Assembly (NCBI RefSeq): GCF_028767125.1
Contig: NZ_JAKCWP010000003.1
Location: 1-64,000 of the forward strand
Direction of reading: 5' to 3'
Length of the DNA stretch: 64,000 bases
Origin: Chelativorans sp. YIM 93263
GTDB taxonomy: Bacteria; Pseudomonadota; Alphaproteobacteria; Rhizobiales; Rhizobiaceae
The notes under the pieces: generated by a model
What the model saw: the letters and a program-made list of their open reading frames with translations, nothing else
What the model was told of the DNA's origin: nothing
The model's database searches: none
Made by a program: the position numbers and the translations under genes
In this document: piece after piece, positions 54,359 through 63,918 of the stretch
Numbering within the stretch: the first letter of the stretch is position 1
How the letters are laid out: each line of letters opens with the position of its first letter

Positions 54359-55048
54359 TCAGGCCGCCGCGACGCGGCGCCCCAACCCGTCGTATAGATC
54401 CAGACACCGCTCGAACCATTCCGCGACCGGATCGTTGCTTTCGAGGAAGGGGAACGGCGAAGCCACCCGCGCCCATTGCAGCGTGCCGGCGACGATGTGG
54501 TCGGGAAAAAGCGGCCCCTCACCGCCAATGAACGGCTGGTGGCGCAATAGGGTGCGCAACGGCGCGAGCGAGGCGCGAAATGCTTCCAGCTTGTCCTCAC
54601 GGCCGACAGGAACCTCCTCCAGCGGCATGCCGAAACGCTCCTCCCGGCTCTTGCGGAAATAAGCCTGTTCCTCCGCCCCGAGCATGGCGAAGATGTCCAG
54701 AAGTGCTGCTTGGCCGATAAAGGCGGTGAGGGTCGGTTGCGTCCACCGCTCCACGAAGCGAGCCATGGCCTTCCCGCCCTCGCCGGCAAAGAGGCTGGGC
54801 CGATCAGGGTAGGATTCTTCCAGGTAGAGCGCGATGGCGAAGGAATCCCGCACCACGCGCTCACCATCGCGGATGACCGGGACCGATTTGGATGCGCCCT
54901 CCTCCACCTGCAAAATCTCGTGAAAGCGCGTGGGTATGCGCTTGAACGCCAGGCCTTTGTGCGCCAGAGAGAACGCCGTTTTCCAGCAATGGGGACTGAA
55001 GGGCCGTGCCGGATCTTGACCGACGAGTTCGTAAAACAGGATTGTCAT
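54359..55048 (-). CDS. Glutathione S-transferase family protein
   Basis: 229 residues. MTILFYELVGQDPARPFSPHCWKTAFSLAHKGL is a thioredoxin-like N-terminus with a serine/cysteine in FSPHCWK, followed by SVPVIRDGERVVRDSFAIALYLEE, which has the GSH-binding VP and DSF pattern. The C-terminal helical domain completes a GST fold. GGAGAGGGG precedes the ATG at 55048. The substrate is unknown; unrelated at close range to the GST at 44698. Confidence 0.85.
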   Translation of the reverse strand: MTILFYELVGQDPARPFSPHCWKTAFSLAHKGLAFKRIPTRFHEILQVEEGASKSVPVIRDGERVVRDSFAIALYLEESYPDRPSLFAGEGGKAMARFVERWTQPTLTAFIGQAALLDIFAMLGAEEQAYFRKSREERFGMPLEEVPVGREDKLEAFRASLAPLRTLLRHQPFIGGEGPLFPDHIVAGTLQWARVASPFPFLESNDPVAEWFERCLDLYDGLGRRVAAA

Positions 55049-55314
55049 CCCCTCTCCTTCTCTATTTTTAGGCCGGCCGGAATGAGCCCGCGACATCACG
55101 CCGGTGGACCGCAGGATGGACACTCCGGGGGCTGAATTGCAAGGGAGGAAAGGGATTCGTGTTCGCTTACGCCAAGTACCGCGGTTCTGGTGTCCTGATG
55201 GGAGCCAGGTTCCCGACGACTACATCCCGCCGGCGCGCATAAACAGGATTGCCATTCCTCATTCTTTGTGGTTTGCCGCCGGGTGCAGCATGAAGGGCGG
55301 CAAGAGGCGAGCAG

Positions 55315-55827
55315 ATGAAACGGCATTTCGAAATGATGGCCGCCTATAATCGCTGGGCGAACGAGCTTCTCTATCAGGCGGCGGCGGAGCTGACGCCGGA
55401 TGAATTCTCGCAGGATACGGGCGCATTCTTCGGCTCCATGAAGGGAACGCTCAACCACATCCTGGTGGCCGACCGGATCTGGATGAGGCGTTTCACCGGC
55501 GAGGGCGACGCGCCGACGCGCCTCGATGCCATCCTGCACAATGCTTTTCCGGCACTGAAACTTTCCCGGGAGGCGGAGGACCGGCGCATTATCGAATGGG
55601 TGGACAGCCTGGATGAGAACGCGCTCGAAGGACGGTTCAGCTATATGACCGTGGTCAATCCGCGAACGATTTCGCAGCGGTTGGCTCCCGCGCTGACACA
55701 TCTTTTCAACCACCAGACCCATCATCGGGGCCACGCTCACATGATCCTGTCCGTTCTGGGCCAGGAGCCACCGTCACTCGACCTCATCTATTTCTACAGG
55801 ACCGCCGCCGGGCGAGATTACGCGTAG
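55315..55827 (+). CDS. DinB-family (DUF664-like) metalloprotein
   Basis: 170 residues, a four-helix bundle. The metal-binding histidines are in TLNHILVADRIW (H48) and the C-terminal LFNHQTHHRGHAHMIL. AYNRWANELLY at the start is the family's N-terminal pattern. DinB proteins include thiol-dependent metal transferases; the role here is unknown. AGAGG precedes the ATG. Despite the family name there is no LexA box visible upstream. Confidence 0.88.
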   Translation: MKRHFEMMAAYNRWANELLYQAAAELTPDEFSQDTGAFFGSMKGTLNHILVADRIWMRRFTGEGDAPTRLDAILHNAFPALKLSREAEDRRIIEWVDSLDENALEGRFSYMTVVNPRTISQRLAPALTHLFNHQTHHRGHAHMILSVLGQEPPSLDLIYFYRTAAGRDYA

Positions 55828-55872
55828 CTTTAAAGCTTGCATGAGCCGCCCGGCTCGGACAAAACCGCAATC

Positions 55873-57750
55873 ATGTTGAATATTACAGATATATCACTGC
55901 GCGTCGCAGGACGCCTGCTTATCGAGCATGCCTCGGTCTCCCTGCCTGCCGGCACGAAAGCGGGGCTAGTCGGGCGAAACGGGACCGGCAAGACAACGCT
56001 GTTTCGCGCGATCACCGGGGAGCTTTCGCCCGAAACGGGCTCTATCAGCCTGCCGAAGAGCACGCGGATCGGTCAGGTCGCGCAGGAGGCGCCCGGCACC
56101 GAGGAGCCGTTGATCGATATCGTGCTGAAGGCGGACACGGAGCGCGAACGTTTGATGCGCGAGGCGGACACCGCAACCGATCCGCACCGCATCGCCGAAA
56201 TTCAGACCCGGCTTGCCGATATCGACGCCCATTCGGCGGAGGCGCGGGCCGCATCCATCCTTTCCGGTCTCGGTTTCGACGCGAAAGCACAAAAGCGCCC
56301 CGCTTCGTCTTTCTCGGGCGGCTGGCGGATGCGTGTGGCACTGGCGGGCGTCCTGTTCGCCCAGCCGGATCTCCTGCTTCTGGACGAGCCCACCAACTAC
56401 CTGGACCTAGAAGGGACCATGTGGCTGGAGGGCTATCTCTCGCGGTATCCACATACGGTGCTCCTGATCAGCCACGACCGGGACCTTCTGAACCGCGCGG
56501 TCTCCTCTATCGTGCATCTGGAACAGCGTAAGTTGACCTTCTGGCGCGGCGGCTACGATCAGTTTGCGCGGCAATATGCCGAAAAGGCGGAACTGCAGGA
56601 AAAAATGCGCGTGAAGCAGGAAGCCCAGCGCAAGCATATGGAATCTTTCGTCGAGCGCTTCCGCTACAAGGCCTCCAAGGCGCGCCAGGCGCAGTCCCGC
56701 CTCAAGGCGCTGGAGAAAATGCGGCCGGTCGCGGCGACGGTGAACGCAAACGTGACGCCCTTTCGGTTTCCCGATCCGGCAAAGCAAGTCGCCTCGCCCA
56801 TCATCGCCATCGAGGGTGGATCGGTCGGCTACGAGCCGAAACAGCCTGTGCTGAAAAACCTCAACCTGCGCATCGACAATGACGACCGGATCGCCCTGCT
56901 CGGCGCAAACGGGAACGGCAAGTCCACATTCGCCAAGCTGATTGCAGGAAGGTTGGGCCTCGAAGAAGGCAGCGTGACGGTCGCGCCGGGGCTGAAGGTC
57001 TCCATCTTCGCGCAGCACCAACTCGACGACCTGCGGCCGGATGAAAACGCCTGTCAGCACGTGCGCCGACTGATGCCCGGTGCGCCGGAAGCCCGCGTGC
57101 GGGCGCGGGTGGCGCAGTTCGGGCTTGCGACGGAAAAGATGGACACGCCGGCGCGCGATCTTTCCGGCGGTGAGAAGGCGCGGCTGCTCATGGGGCTTGC
57201 CGCCTTCGATGCGCCGCATCTTTTCATCCTGGACGAGCCGACGAACCACCTCGACATCGACAGCCGCGAGGCGCTGGTGGAAGCACTGAACAGCTACGAC
57301 GGCGCGGTGATCCTGATCAGCCATGACCGGCATTTGATCGAAGCCTGTGCCGACCGCCTCTGGCTGGTCTCCAACAAGACGGTCCAGCCTTTTGAGGGCG
57401 ATATGGAGGATTACCGGGCGCAGACCACCGGCGGGGCCAGCCGCTCGCGCGAACGCCGGGAGGCCGAAAAGGCTTCCAAGGCGGACCGCCGGCGCGAGGC
57501 GGCAAAACGGCGCGCTGCAATGGAGCCGCTGGCCAAGGAGATCAAGGCGACCGAAGGGTTGATCGAGCGCACGCGAAAGCGCATGCAAGCCATCGAGGCG
57601 CAGATGGCTGACCAGAGCCTGTACGAGCGCGATCCCGGCAAGGTCTCCACACTCGCCAAGGAGCGCGCGGAGCTCGCGCAGATCATAGAGCGGCAGGAAG
57701 AAAAATGGCTGTCGCTTTCAAGTGAGTATGAGGAGGGCGTGGCCGGATAG
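55873..57750 (+). CDS. ABC-F family ATPase
   Basis: 625 residues with two ABC modules: Walker A GRNGTGKTTLF and GANGNGKSTFA, signatures FSGGWRMRVALAGVL and LSGGEKARLLMGL, Walker B LLLLDEPTNYLD and LFILDEPTNHLD. There are no membrane segments. A basic linker (QRKHMESFVERFRYKASKARQAQSR) and a C-terminal coiled coil (EKASKADRRREAAKRRAAME onward) are typical of ABC-F translation factors of the YheS/Uup group. The ATG at 55873 gives the family N-terminus MLNITDISLRV; a TTG at 55837 is in frame but less likely. Confidence 0.93.
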   Translation: MLNITDISLRVAGRLLIEHASVSLPAGTKAGLVGRNGTGKTTLFRAITGELSPETGSISLPKSTRIGQVAQEAPGTEEPLIDIVLKADTERERLMREADTATDPHRIAEIQTRLADIDAHSAEARAASILSGLGFDAKAQKRPASSFSGGWRMRVALAGVLFAQPDLLLLDEPTNYLDLEGTMWLEGYLSRYPHTVLLISHDRDLLNRAVSSIVHLEQRKLTFWRGGYDQFARQYAEKAELQEKMRVKQEAQRKHMESFVERFRYKASKARQAQSRLKALEKMRPVAATVNANVTPFRFPDPAKQVASPIIAIEGGSVGYEPKQPVLKNLNLRIDNDDRIALLGANGNGKSTFAKLIAGRLGLEEGSVTVAPGLKVSIFAQHQLDDLRPDENACQHVRRLMPGAPEARVRARVAQFGLATEKMDTPARDLSGGEKARLLMGLAAFDAPHLFILDEPTNHLDIDSREALVEALNSYDGAVILISHDRHLIEACADRLWLVSNKTVQPFEGDMEDYRAQTTGGASRSRERREAEKASKADRRREAAKRRAAMEPLAKEIKATEGLIERTRKRMQAIEAQMADQSLYERDPGKVSTLAKERAELAQIIERQEEKWLSLSSEYEEGVAG

Positions 57751-57838
57751 GCGCGCCCACTCACATCGTCTCAACAGCCGAGGGCAATTGCAAATGGGAG
57801 CTGCCCCTCGCTCCCTTTCCAGGCCTTACCCAAGTCCA

Positions 57839-57862
57839 CCTCTCCCTTGTGACGGGGAGAGG
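57839..57862. repeat. Intergenic palindromic element (CCTCTCCC...GGGAGAGG)
   Basis: CCTCTCCC (57839-57846), loop TTGTGACG, GGGAGAGG (57855-57862). This CCTCTCC/GGAGAGG hairpin motif is widespread as an intergenic repeat in Rhizobiales genomes. It may help terminate the ABC-F transcript. Only one copy was noticed in the window. Confidence 0.6.
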
Positions 57863-57963
57863 AACGGTGGCCGCGTGCAGGCCAGTCGATAGCGATGTGC
57901 TGGACCTATCCCGCCCCGGGACTGCGGGGTAACGGTCCATTCTGAACCATCACCGGAGCCCAT

Positions 57964-59202
57964 ATGCCCGCGCCCATACCGACAGCGGATCAGCGACGGC
58001 CTGACGATGTCTATGCGTGGCTGCGGCTCGTGCTGTGCGTGCTTCTGGGAACGCTTGGCAGCGTCGGCATGTGGGCTGTCGTGGTCGTATTGCCGGCGGT
58101 GCAGGTCGACTTCGCCGTGGAACGCGCGCAGGCCTCCCTGCCCTACACGATGACCATGGTCGGCTTTGGAATCGGCAATGTGCTGATTGGGCGGTATGTG
58201 GATCGCCTTGGGGTGATGCTGCCAGTCGCGGTGGCGGGTACTCTGCTCGGTCTGGGCTACATCCTGTCCTCTTTCACGCAGTCGATCTGGCAGTTCGCCC
58301 TGCTTCAGGTCATGGTCGGCTTCGGTGCTTCCGCGACTTTCGGACCGCTGATTGCCGATATCTCGCATTGGTTCGAGCGGCGGCGCGGAATCGCAGTGGC
58401 CGCGGTGGCGTGCGGCAACTATGTCGCCGGCGTGGTCTGGCCGACCGTGATCAAGCTCATGCTCGCCGGCACAGGATGGCGGGTGGCGTTTATCTGGATC
58501 GGGGTCATCTGCATAGCAGGCATCTTGCCGCTTTCGCTGCTGCTGCGCCCGCGGCCGCCGGCGCCGTCCGATGATTCACAACGAAAGCCCAGCCTGCTCC
58601 GCAAACCGCTCGCGCCAAGCCCGTTTTCGCCCAATGCGTTGCAGGGTCTCCTTATCGTCGCGGGCATTGCCTGTTGCGTGGCGATGGCCATGCCGCAGGT
58701 GCACATCGTCGCCTATTGCGTCGACCTCGGTTTCGGGATCGCACGCGGTGCGGAAATGCTCTCGCTGATGCTGGCCGGCGGGATTGTCAGCCGGCTCGCC
58801 TCCGGTTTCGTCGCCGATTATATCGGCGGCGTGCGCACGCTGCTCATCGGCTCGGTGCTTCAGGGGCTGTCGCTGCTGCTCTACATCCCCTTCGACGGGC
58901 TTGCCTCACTCTATATGGTTTCCCTCGTCTTCGGCCTTGCCCAGGGCGGAATCGTGCCCTCCTACGCCATCATCGTGCGTGAATACCTGCCCGCGCGCGA
59001 GGCCGGGCAGCGCGTGGGCATCGTCATCATGGCGACAATCGGCGGCATGGCTTTCGGCGGCTGGATGTCGGGGTGGATCTATGACCTCACCGGCTCATAC
59101 CAAGCGGCATTCCTGAATGGAATTGCCTGGAACCTGCTCAATATCAGCGTGATGCTGCTGATCCTGCTGCGCCGGCCGAGAACGGAGACTGTCAAAGCTT
59201 AG
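57964..59202 (+). CDS. MFS transporter, 12-helix (oxalate/monocarboxylate-type)
   Basis: 412 residues with about 12 membrane helices. MTMVGFGIGNVLIGRYVDRLGVMLPVAV carries the A motif and the second half has a matching GGIVSRLASGFVADYIGGVRTLLIG. The overall pattern suggests the monocarboxylate/oxalate-formate porter-like branch rather than drug exporters. Substrate unknown. It is a single gene, preceded by the palindromic element and convergent with mgtE. Confidence 0.85.
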   Translation: MPAPIPTADQRRPDDVYAWLRLVLCVLLGTLGSVGMWAVVVVLPAVQVDFAVERAQASLPYTMTMVGFGIGNVLIGRYVDRLGVMLPVAVAGTLLGLGYILSSFTQSIWQFALLQVMVGFGASATFGPLIADISHWFERRRGIAVAAVACGNYVAGVVWPTVIKLMLAGTGWRVAFIWIGVICIAGILPLSLLLRPRPPAPSDDSQRKPSLLRKPLAPSPFSPNALQGLLIVAGIACCVAMAMPQVHIVAYCVDLGFGIARGAEMLSLMLAGGIVSRLASGFVADYIGGVRTLLIGSVLQGLSLLLYIPFDGLASLYMVSLVFGLAQGGIVPSYAIIVREYLPAREAGQRVGIVIMATIGGMAFGGWMSGWIYDLTGSYQAAFLNGIAWNLLNISVMLLILLRRPRTETVKA

Positions 59203-59255
59203 AGGTCTAAGAGCGGGTTAGAGCGGGTCAGCAAGCGTTGTTCCTGTCCCCTGCT

Positions 59256-60680
59256 CTACCCGATTCCCAGCCACCAGGTGGCCAATCCCAGGAAAGCGAA
59301 GAAGCCGACGACATCCGTCACCGTGGTGAGAAAGACGGCGGAGGCGACCGCAGGATCAACCCCAACGCGGTCGAGCAGGAGCGGGATCATGATGCCGGCC
59401 AACGCGGCGACGAACATGTTGATGATCATAGCCGTGCCGATGAGACCGCCAATCGTGGGTTCCTGGAACCACATCCCGGCCACGAGACCGATCAGCGTGG
59501 CGAAGATGACGCCGTTGAGCAGGCCGACACCCATTTCGCGGCGGATGATGCGGCCGGCATTATAGATATCGAGATCGCGCGTGGCGAGCGCGCGCACGGT
59601 CACCGTCATGGTCTGGGAACCGGCATTGCCGCCCATGCCGGCGACGATGGGCATGAGGATGGCCAGCGCCACCACCTGCTGAATCGTGGCATCGAACAGG
59701 CTGATGACCGAGGCGGCCAGAAAGGCGGTCACGAGATTGACCATCAGCCAGGGCACGCGGGAACGGCTGGCAGCCAGCACGGAATCCGAAAGCTCCTCGT
59801 CACCGACACCGCCCAGGCGCAGAATGTCTTCCTCGGCTTCCTGGGTGATAACGTCCACGACGTCGTCGATGGTCAGCACGCCGACGAGCCGGTCGTTCTC
59901 GTCCACGACGGCGGCCGAAAGCAGGTCGTATTGCTCAAAGATCTGAGCCGCTTCCTCCTGGTCCATCGTGGCGGGGATGGCGTGGCTCGTCTCGTGCATC
60001 ACCTCCTCGATCTTCACTGCACGCTTGGTGCGCAGGATACGATCGAGGTCGACGGCGCCCACGAGCCGGAAGGTCGGGTCGACGACGAAAATCTGGGAGA
60101 AACTGTCCGGCAGATTCTGGTCTTCGCGCATGTAGTCGATGGTCTGGCCGACGGTCCAGAACGGCGGGACCGCAACGAACTCCGTCTGCATGCGCCGCCC
60201 GGCGGTCTCTTCCGGATAGCCGAGCGAGCGGCGCAGGCGCACGCGTTCGGTGAACGGCAGGCGCGCCAGGATCTCGTCCTGGTCGGCCGGGTCGAGATCC
60301 TCGAGGATGTAGACGGCGTCGTCGGAATCGAGCTGCTGGACCGCGTGGGCGATCTGCGCATTGGACAGGTGGCTGGCAATGTCGAGGCGGATCGCCTCGT
60401 CCACCTCGGTGAGCGCCGTGAAGTCGAAATCCTCGCTCATGAGCTGGACGAGGGCGCGGCGCTGCTCGGGCGAGAGAGCCTCCAGCAGATCACCGATCTC
60501 CGACTGGTGCAGGCGGCCGACGTCCTCCTTCAGGGTGAGCACATCGCGGTCGGCGATCGCCGCGCCTATGTGGGTGAGAAAGGGCGCGGACACAATGCCG
60601 CCCTCGTCGTAGAGGCCGTGCTCCGGCGCATCGGTCGGCTCGGTTTCACTCACGCGCGTTTCCGGCTCGCTCAACGGCAT
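59256..60680 (-). CDS. mgtE: Magnesium transporter MgtE
   Basis: 474 residues. N-terminal MgtE_N domain (LHQSEIGDLLEALSPEQRRALVQLM), CBS pair (IFVVDPTFRLVGAVDLDRILR, AAVVDENDRLVGVLTIDDVVDVI), a plug helix, and five membrane helices with the pore motif PIVAGMGGNAGSQTMTVTVRALA. It imports Mg2+ down its gradient, gated by cytosolic Mg2+ at the CBS/N domains. Start and length fit the family. Convergent with the MFS gene. Confidence 0.97.
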   Translation of the reverse strand: MPLSEPETRVSETEPTDAPEHGLYDEGGIVSAPFLTHIGAAIADRDVLTLKEDVGRLHQSEIGDLLEALSPEQRRALVQLMSEDFDFTALTEVDEAIRLDIASHLSNAQIAHAVQQLDSDDAVYILEDLDPADQDEILARLPFTERVRLRRSLGYPEETAGRRMQTEFVAVPPFWTVGQTIDYMREDQNLPDSFSQIFVVDPTFRLVGAVDLDRILRTKRAVKIEEVMHETSHAIPATMDQEEAAQIFEQYDLLSAAVVDENDRLVGVLTIDDVVDVITQEAEEDILRLGGVGDEELSDSVLAASRSRVPWLMVNLVTAFLAASVISLFDATIQQVVALAILMPIVAGMGGNAGSQTMTVTVRALATRDLDIYNAGRIIRREMGVGLLNGVIFATLIGLVAGMWFQEPTIGGLIGTAMIINMFVAALAGIMIPLLLDRVGVDPAVASAVFLTTVTDVVGFFAFLGLATWWLGIG

Positions 60681-60810
60681 TCTCCCCGTTTATCCGATAG
60701 CGTCTCGTGCCCTATGTCGCAGTGCAGCACCTGTAACGCGCGCGGGCCGGATTACAAGCCCGGGCGAAGCTTATCCTGTCTCCGAAACCGTGGGTCCGGA
60801 CCGTCCTGTC

Positions 60811-61101
60811 TTACCGCTTCGAATCGAAATCCGCCGCAACACGCAATTCCCGGAGCGGGCGAACCCGCTTGATTGTCTCCTCATAGATCGGATGGGCCTT
60901 ATAGGCATCCAGCGCGGCCTGGTCACGGAATTCGCCATAGACCACCACGTCCACCTCACCGGAGAGCTGATCGATCCGCCGGTTGAGCCCGACTTCGAAG
61001 AAATCGGAATGCGGGATTTGACCGAGCGCATTAAGCTCATCGGCTATGCGCAAAACATTCTCGCGCTCCCTGGCACTGAAAAAAACGATGTGACGAATCA
61101 T
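60811..61101 (-). CDS. Dabb (stress-responsive A/B barrel) domain protein
   Basis: 96 residues, MIRHIVFFSARERENVLRI onward, with IDQLSGEVDVVVYGEFRDQAALDAYKAHPIYEE. The H-I-V-F-F lead strand and the YxxHPxH-like AHPIY match the Dabb fold, a dimeric ferredoxin-like barrel. Function unknown; relatives range from plant stress proteins to polyketide cyclases. Lies alone between mgtE and cpdB. Confidence 0.88.
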   Translation of the reverse strand: MIRHIVFFSARERENVLRIADELNALGQIPHSDFFEVGLNRRIDQLSGEVDVVVYGEFRDQAALDAYKAHPIYEETIKRVRPLRELRVAADFDSKR

Positions 61102-61209
61102 GGAACGCCTCCGATTGCTTGCTGTCGAGGCAAGTTTGCGCGTGAGCCCGAAATGTCAACGCAGCGAAAGGACGCCGCGCCGAAAGGGCGCAGCGTCAGC
61201 GTCTGAATA

Positions 61210-63183
61210 TCAAAGGGTGATGCGATAGTGCGCAAAGCCGCCTTCGCCATCGCCCGCCGGCTCGATGGAAACGCCCTTCACATTGGCGGCGAACTCCGCG
61301 CCCTTCGGCCCCGTCTCGAAAAGCACGCTCGTTCCCTCGAGCGGCTCGAAAGTCCAGTTGGCATCGGCTGAAGGGTTGATGGTGCCCTGCTCCACGATAT
61401 AGCGCACGATCACGTCGCGGTTTGTATCCGGCGCTTCAAAGACGACCTTGTCCGGACCGATGCCTGGGAAATTCCCGCCACCGCCGGCGCGGTAATTGTT
61501 GGTGGCGACGACGAATTTCTGAGTCGGATCAATCGGATCACCGTCGAACCTCACGTCCTTGATGCGGTGGGCATCGGGGTTGATCAACTCGCCTTCCGAC
61601 GAATAGCGCGGTGGCTGGCTGAGATCGATCGTATAGGTAACCCCATCGATGACATCGTAATTGTATGAGGGAAAGGCCAGATTGATAAGCGGCTGGTCCG
61701 GCTTGCCCAGTTCCACCTGATTGAAGATGCCCGCCGACATCTCCAGCCATTCCTTGACGTCCGCGCCCGTGATCAGCACCGCCTGCACCGTGTTGGGGTA
61801 GAGGTAGAGGTCGGCGACGTGTTTGATGGCGATATCGCCCGCCGGCACATCGGTGTAGTATTCTGGACCGCCGCGACCGCCGGCCTTGAAGGGCGCAGCC
61901 GCAGAAAGCACCGGAATATCCTTGTATTCCGTCTCCTTCAGCATCTCCTCAATGTACCAGACCTGCGCATTGGCGACGATCTGAACGGATGGGTCATCCG
62001 CGACAAGGGCAAAGTAGGAGTGCAATGGAGCCGAGGTCTCGCCGACCGCTGTGCGCACATAGGTCAGCGTCGCTTCATGATCGGACTGAACGGCTTCTTC
62101 GACTTCCGTCTTGCTCTCAACCGACGGCTCGACCTGGCCGTCGACCCGCTCGAAGATGGGCCGCGCCTCGCTGGTGGAGCCCACAACGCGCCACTCATTG
62201 CCGTCTCGCTCGAGCATCAGGTCGATCAGCCCCAGATGAGAGCCCCAGAAGCCGCCCATGACGCCCGGCTTGCCGCCGATCGTTCCGGCGGCGTTGTCCA
62301 CGCCCGCGACGCCGTCGAATTTCGGACCCGGAAAGTCGAGATGGCTATGGCCGGTCACGATTGCATCAATGCCGTCAATGCCGGCGACCTGCAGCGATGC
62401 ATTTTCCAGATTTTCCTCGTAGCGCGCGGGCCCGACGCCTGAGTGGGAGAGCGCAATGATCACGTCAGCGCCCTCTTCTTTCATCTGCGGCACCCAGGCC
62501 TCCGCGGCCTTCACGATATCGCGGGTCATCGCCTTGCCCGTCAGGTGGCCGGCGTCCCAAGTCATAATCTGCGGGGGTACGAAGCCGATCAGGCCGATGC
62601 GAACGGGATGCTCCTCGCCCGCGCCGTCCTTCACCGTCTTGTCGAGAATGACGTAGGGCTTCATGAAAAGCTCGTCTTTGCGCGGGTTTGCGGCAAGGTT
62701 GCCCTTGGTCAGGTTGGCGCAAACGAATGGGAAGTTGGCTCCGGCGAGGACCTTGAACATGAAGTCCAGGCCGTAGTTGAACTCGTGATTGCCGAGTGTG
62801 GAGCACTCGTAGCCCAGTGTGTTCATGGCCTTGATGATCGGATGGAGGTCGCCCTCCTTCATGCCGCGCTCATAGGCGATGTAGTCGCCCATGGGGTTGC
62901 CCTGCAGGAAATCGCCATTGTCGATCAGCATCGCGTTCGTCGCCTCGGCGCGGATCTGGTCCATGATGGTCGCCGTGCGGGCAAGGCCCATGGTATCGTT
63001 GGGCTTGTCGGCGTAATAGTCGTAGGGAAACACGTGCACGTGCAGGTCCGTCGTTTCCATAATGCGCAGGTGGGCCTGATTGGCCGCCGCCCGCACTGAG
63101 AATGGATGCAGCGCGATCAAGGCGCCGGCCGCGCCTGCGCCAGCGAGAAACGAACGACGGGAAAAAGCTTGGTGGGCGTTCAC
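61210..63183 (-). CDS. cpdB: 2',3'-cyclic-nucleotide 2'-phosphodiesterase/3'-nucleotidase
   Basis: 657 residues. A twin-arginine signal (AFSRRSFLAGAGAAGALIAL, R9-R10) directs the folded protein to the periplasm. The metallophosphatase domain has TTDLHVHVFPYDYY, IDNGDFLQGNPMGDY, STLGNHEFNYGLDF and GHSHLDFPG; the C-terminal 5'-nucleotidase domain has NNYRAGGGGNFPG. It releases nucleosides and phosphate from 2',3'-cyclic and 3' nucleotides. The start codon is GTG at 63183 with AGAGGAG upstream. Tat export instead of the Sec signal of E. coli CpdB is notable. Confidence 0.93.
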   Translation of the reverse strand: MNAHQAFSRRSFLAGAGAAGALIALHPFSVRAAANQAHLRIMETTDLHVHVFPYDYYADKPNDTMGLARTATIMDQIRAEATNAMLIDNGDFLQGNPMGDYIAYERGMKEGDLHPIIKAMNTLGYECSTLGNHEFNYGLDFMFKVLAGANFPFVCANLTKGNLAANPRKDELFMKPYVILDKTVKDGAGEEHPVRIGLIGFVPPQIMTWDAGHLTGKAMTRDIVKAAEAWVPQMKEEGADVIIALSHSGVGPARYEENLENASLQVAGIDGIDAIVTGHSHLDFPGPKFDGVAGVDNAAGTIGGKPGVMGGFWGSHLGLIDLMLERDGNEWRVVGSTSEARPIFERVDGQVEPSVESKTEVEEAVQSDHEATLTYVRTAVGETSAPLHSYFALVADDPSVQIVANAQVWYIEEMLKETEYKDIPVLSAAAPFKAGGRGGPEYYTDVPAGDIAIKHVADLYLYPNTVQAVLITGADVKEWLEMSAGIFNQVELGKPDQPLINLAFPSYNYDVIDGVTYTIDLSQPPRYSSEGELINPDAHRIKDVRFDGDPIDPTQKFVVATNNYRAGGGGNFPGIGPDKVVFEAPDTNRDVIVRYIVEQGTINPSADANWTFEPLEGTSVLFETGPKGAEFAANVKGVSIEPAGDGEGGFAHYRITL

Positions 63184-63302
63184 AGGTGATCTCCTCTGGA
63201 AGTGCGATTCTTCCTCTAGTGACGCGAGAGACTTTGCGCCGTTAGGATTTCATCCAGCAGATTCCCGTGACAAGGCGATGAACAGATCAACCTTGCTGAG
63301 GG

Positions 63303-63776
63303 CTATGCCATATCGGGCTGAATGCCGGTTCCGGTACGGTCCACCACCTCACGCAGGGCGAAGGAGGAGTTGATCTTGATGACGTGCGGCATTCCCGTCA
63401 GCCATTCCTTGTGGATGCGCTCGTAGTCTTCTAGATCCCGGGCGGCGACCCTGAGAATGTAGTCGTAATCCCCGGACATCAAATGGCAGGAGACCACGTT
63501 CGGACAGCGCTTGATCGCCGCCTCGAATTCGCTCAAGGTCTTTTCGAACTGGCCCGACAAGGAGACGTGCACGATAACCGTGATCCGATGGCCCAGTGCC
63601 TCGTTGGAGAGCCGCGCGTGGTACCCGGTGATGACACCGGCTTTCTCCAGGTTGTCGAGGCGGCGCGAGCACGCGGACTGAGACAGCCCGACCCTTTCCG
63701 CCAGGGCGGCATTGGAGATACGTCCGTTCTTCTGGAGTGTCTCCAGAAGCGCAATATCAATCCTGTCTAGCGGCAT
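63303..63776 (-). CDS. Lrp/AsnC-family regulator, probably of alanine dehydrogenase (AldR-like)
   Basis: 157 residues. The N-terminal helix-turn-helix LDRIDIALLETLQKNGRISNAALAERVGLSQSACSRRLDNLEKAGVI is standard for Lrp; the C-terminal RAM domain contains GDYDYILRVAARDLEDYERI. The start is at MPLDRIDI (63776), with GGAGG upstream. It is divergent from ald with a 142-base gap, the arrangement of aldR-aldA in rhizobia, where alanine-bound AldR activates alanine dehydrogenase. Confidence 0.9.
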   Translation of the reverse strand: MPLDRIDIALLETLQKNGRISNAALAERVGLSQSACSRRLDNLEKAGVITGYHARLSNEALGHRITVIVHVSLSGQFEKTLSEFEAAIKRCPNVVSCHLMSGDYDYILRVAARDLEDYERIHKEWLTGMPHVIKINSSFALREVVDRTGTGIQPDMA

Positions 63777-63918
63777 CTTTCGAATTTCCTCCCTCCGCGC
63801 CTGGCTTCTATGCAATTATTACCGAATCCCGTCATTGCCAGCAAAGGTATTCGCAAGGACGTTCCGGGCATTTTGTGGTTTCTTGCGCATAGATTCACAT
63901 ATTTGGAGCTGCAGGGAA
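63777..63918. promoter_or_regulatory. Divergent Lrp-type regulator/ald control region
   Basis: 142 bases between two divergent starts with AT-rich stretches (GCAATTATTACC, ATTCACATATTTGG) suited to Lrp-family binding. GCAGGGAA is the ald ribosome binding site region. No individual site is certain. Confidence 0.45.

Noticed and set aside
55096-55740. 214-codon open frame antisense to the DinB gene
   Set aside because: Covers the DinB-family gene, whose metal-binding histidines are clear on the plus strand.
59238-60872. 544-codon open frame antisense to mgtE
   Set aside because: Composition rich in D, H, G and R from reading mgtE backwards; mgtE is complete on the other strand.
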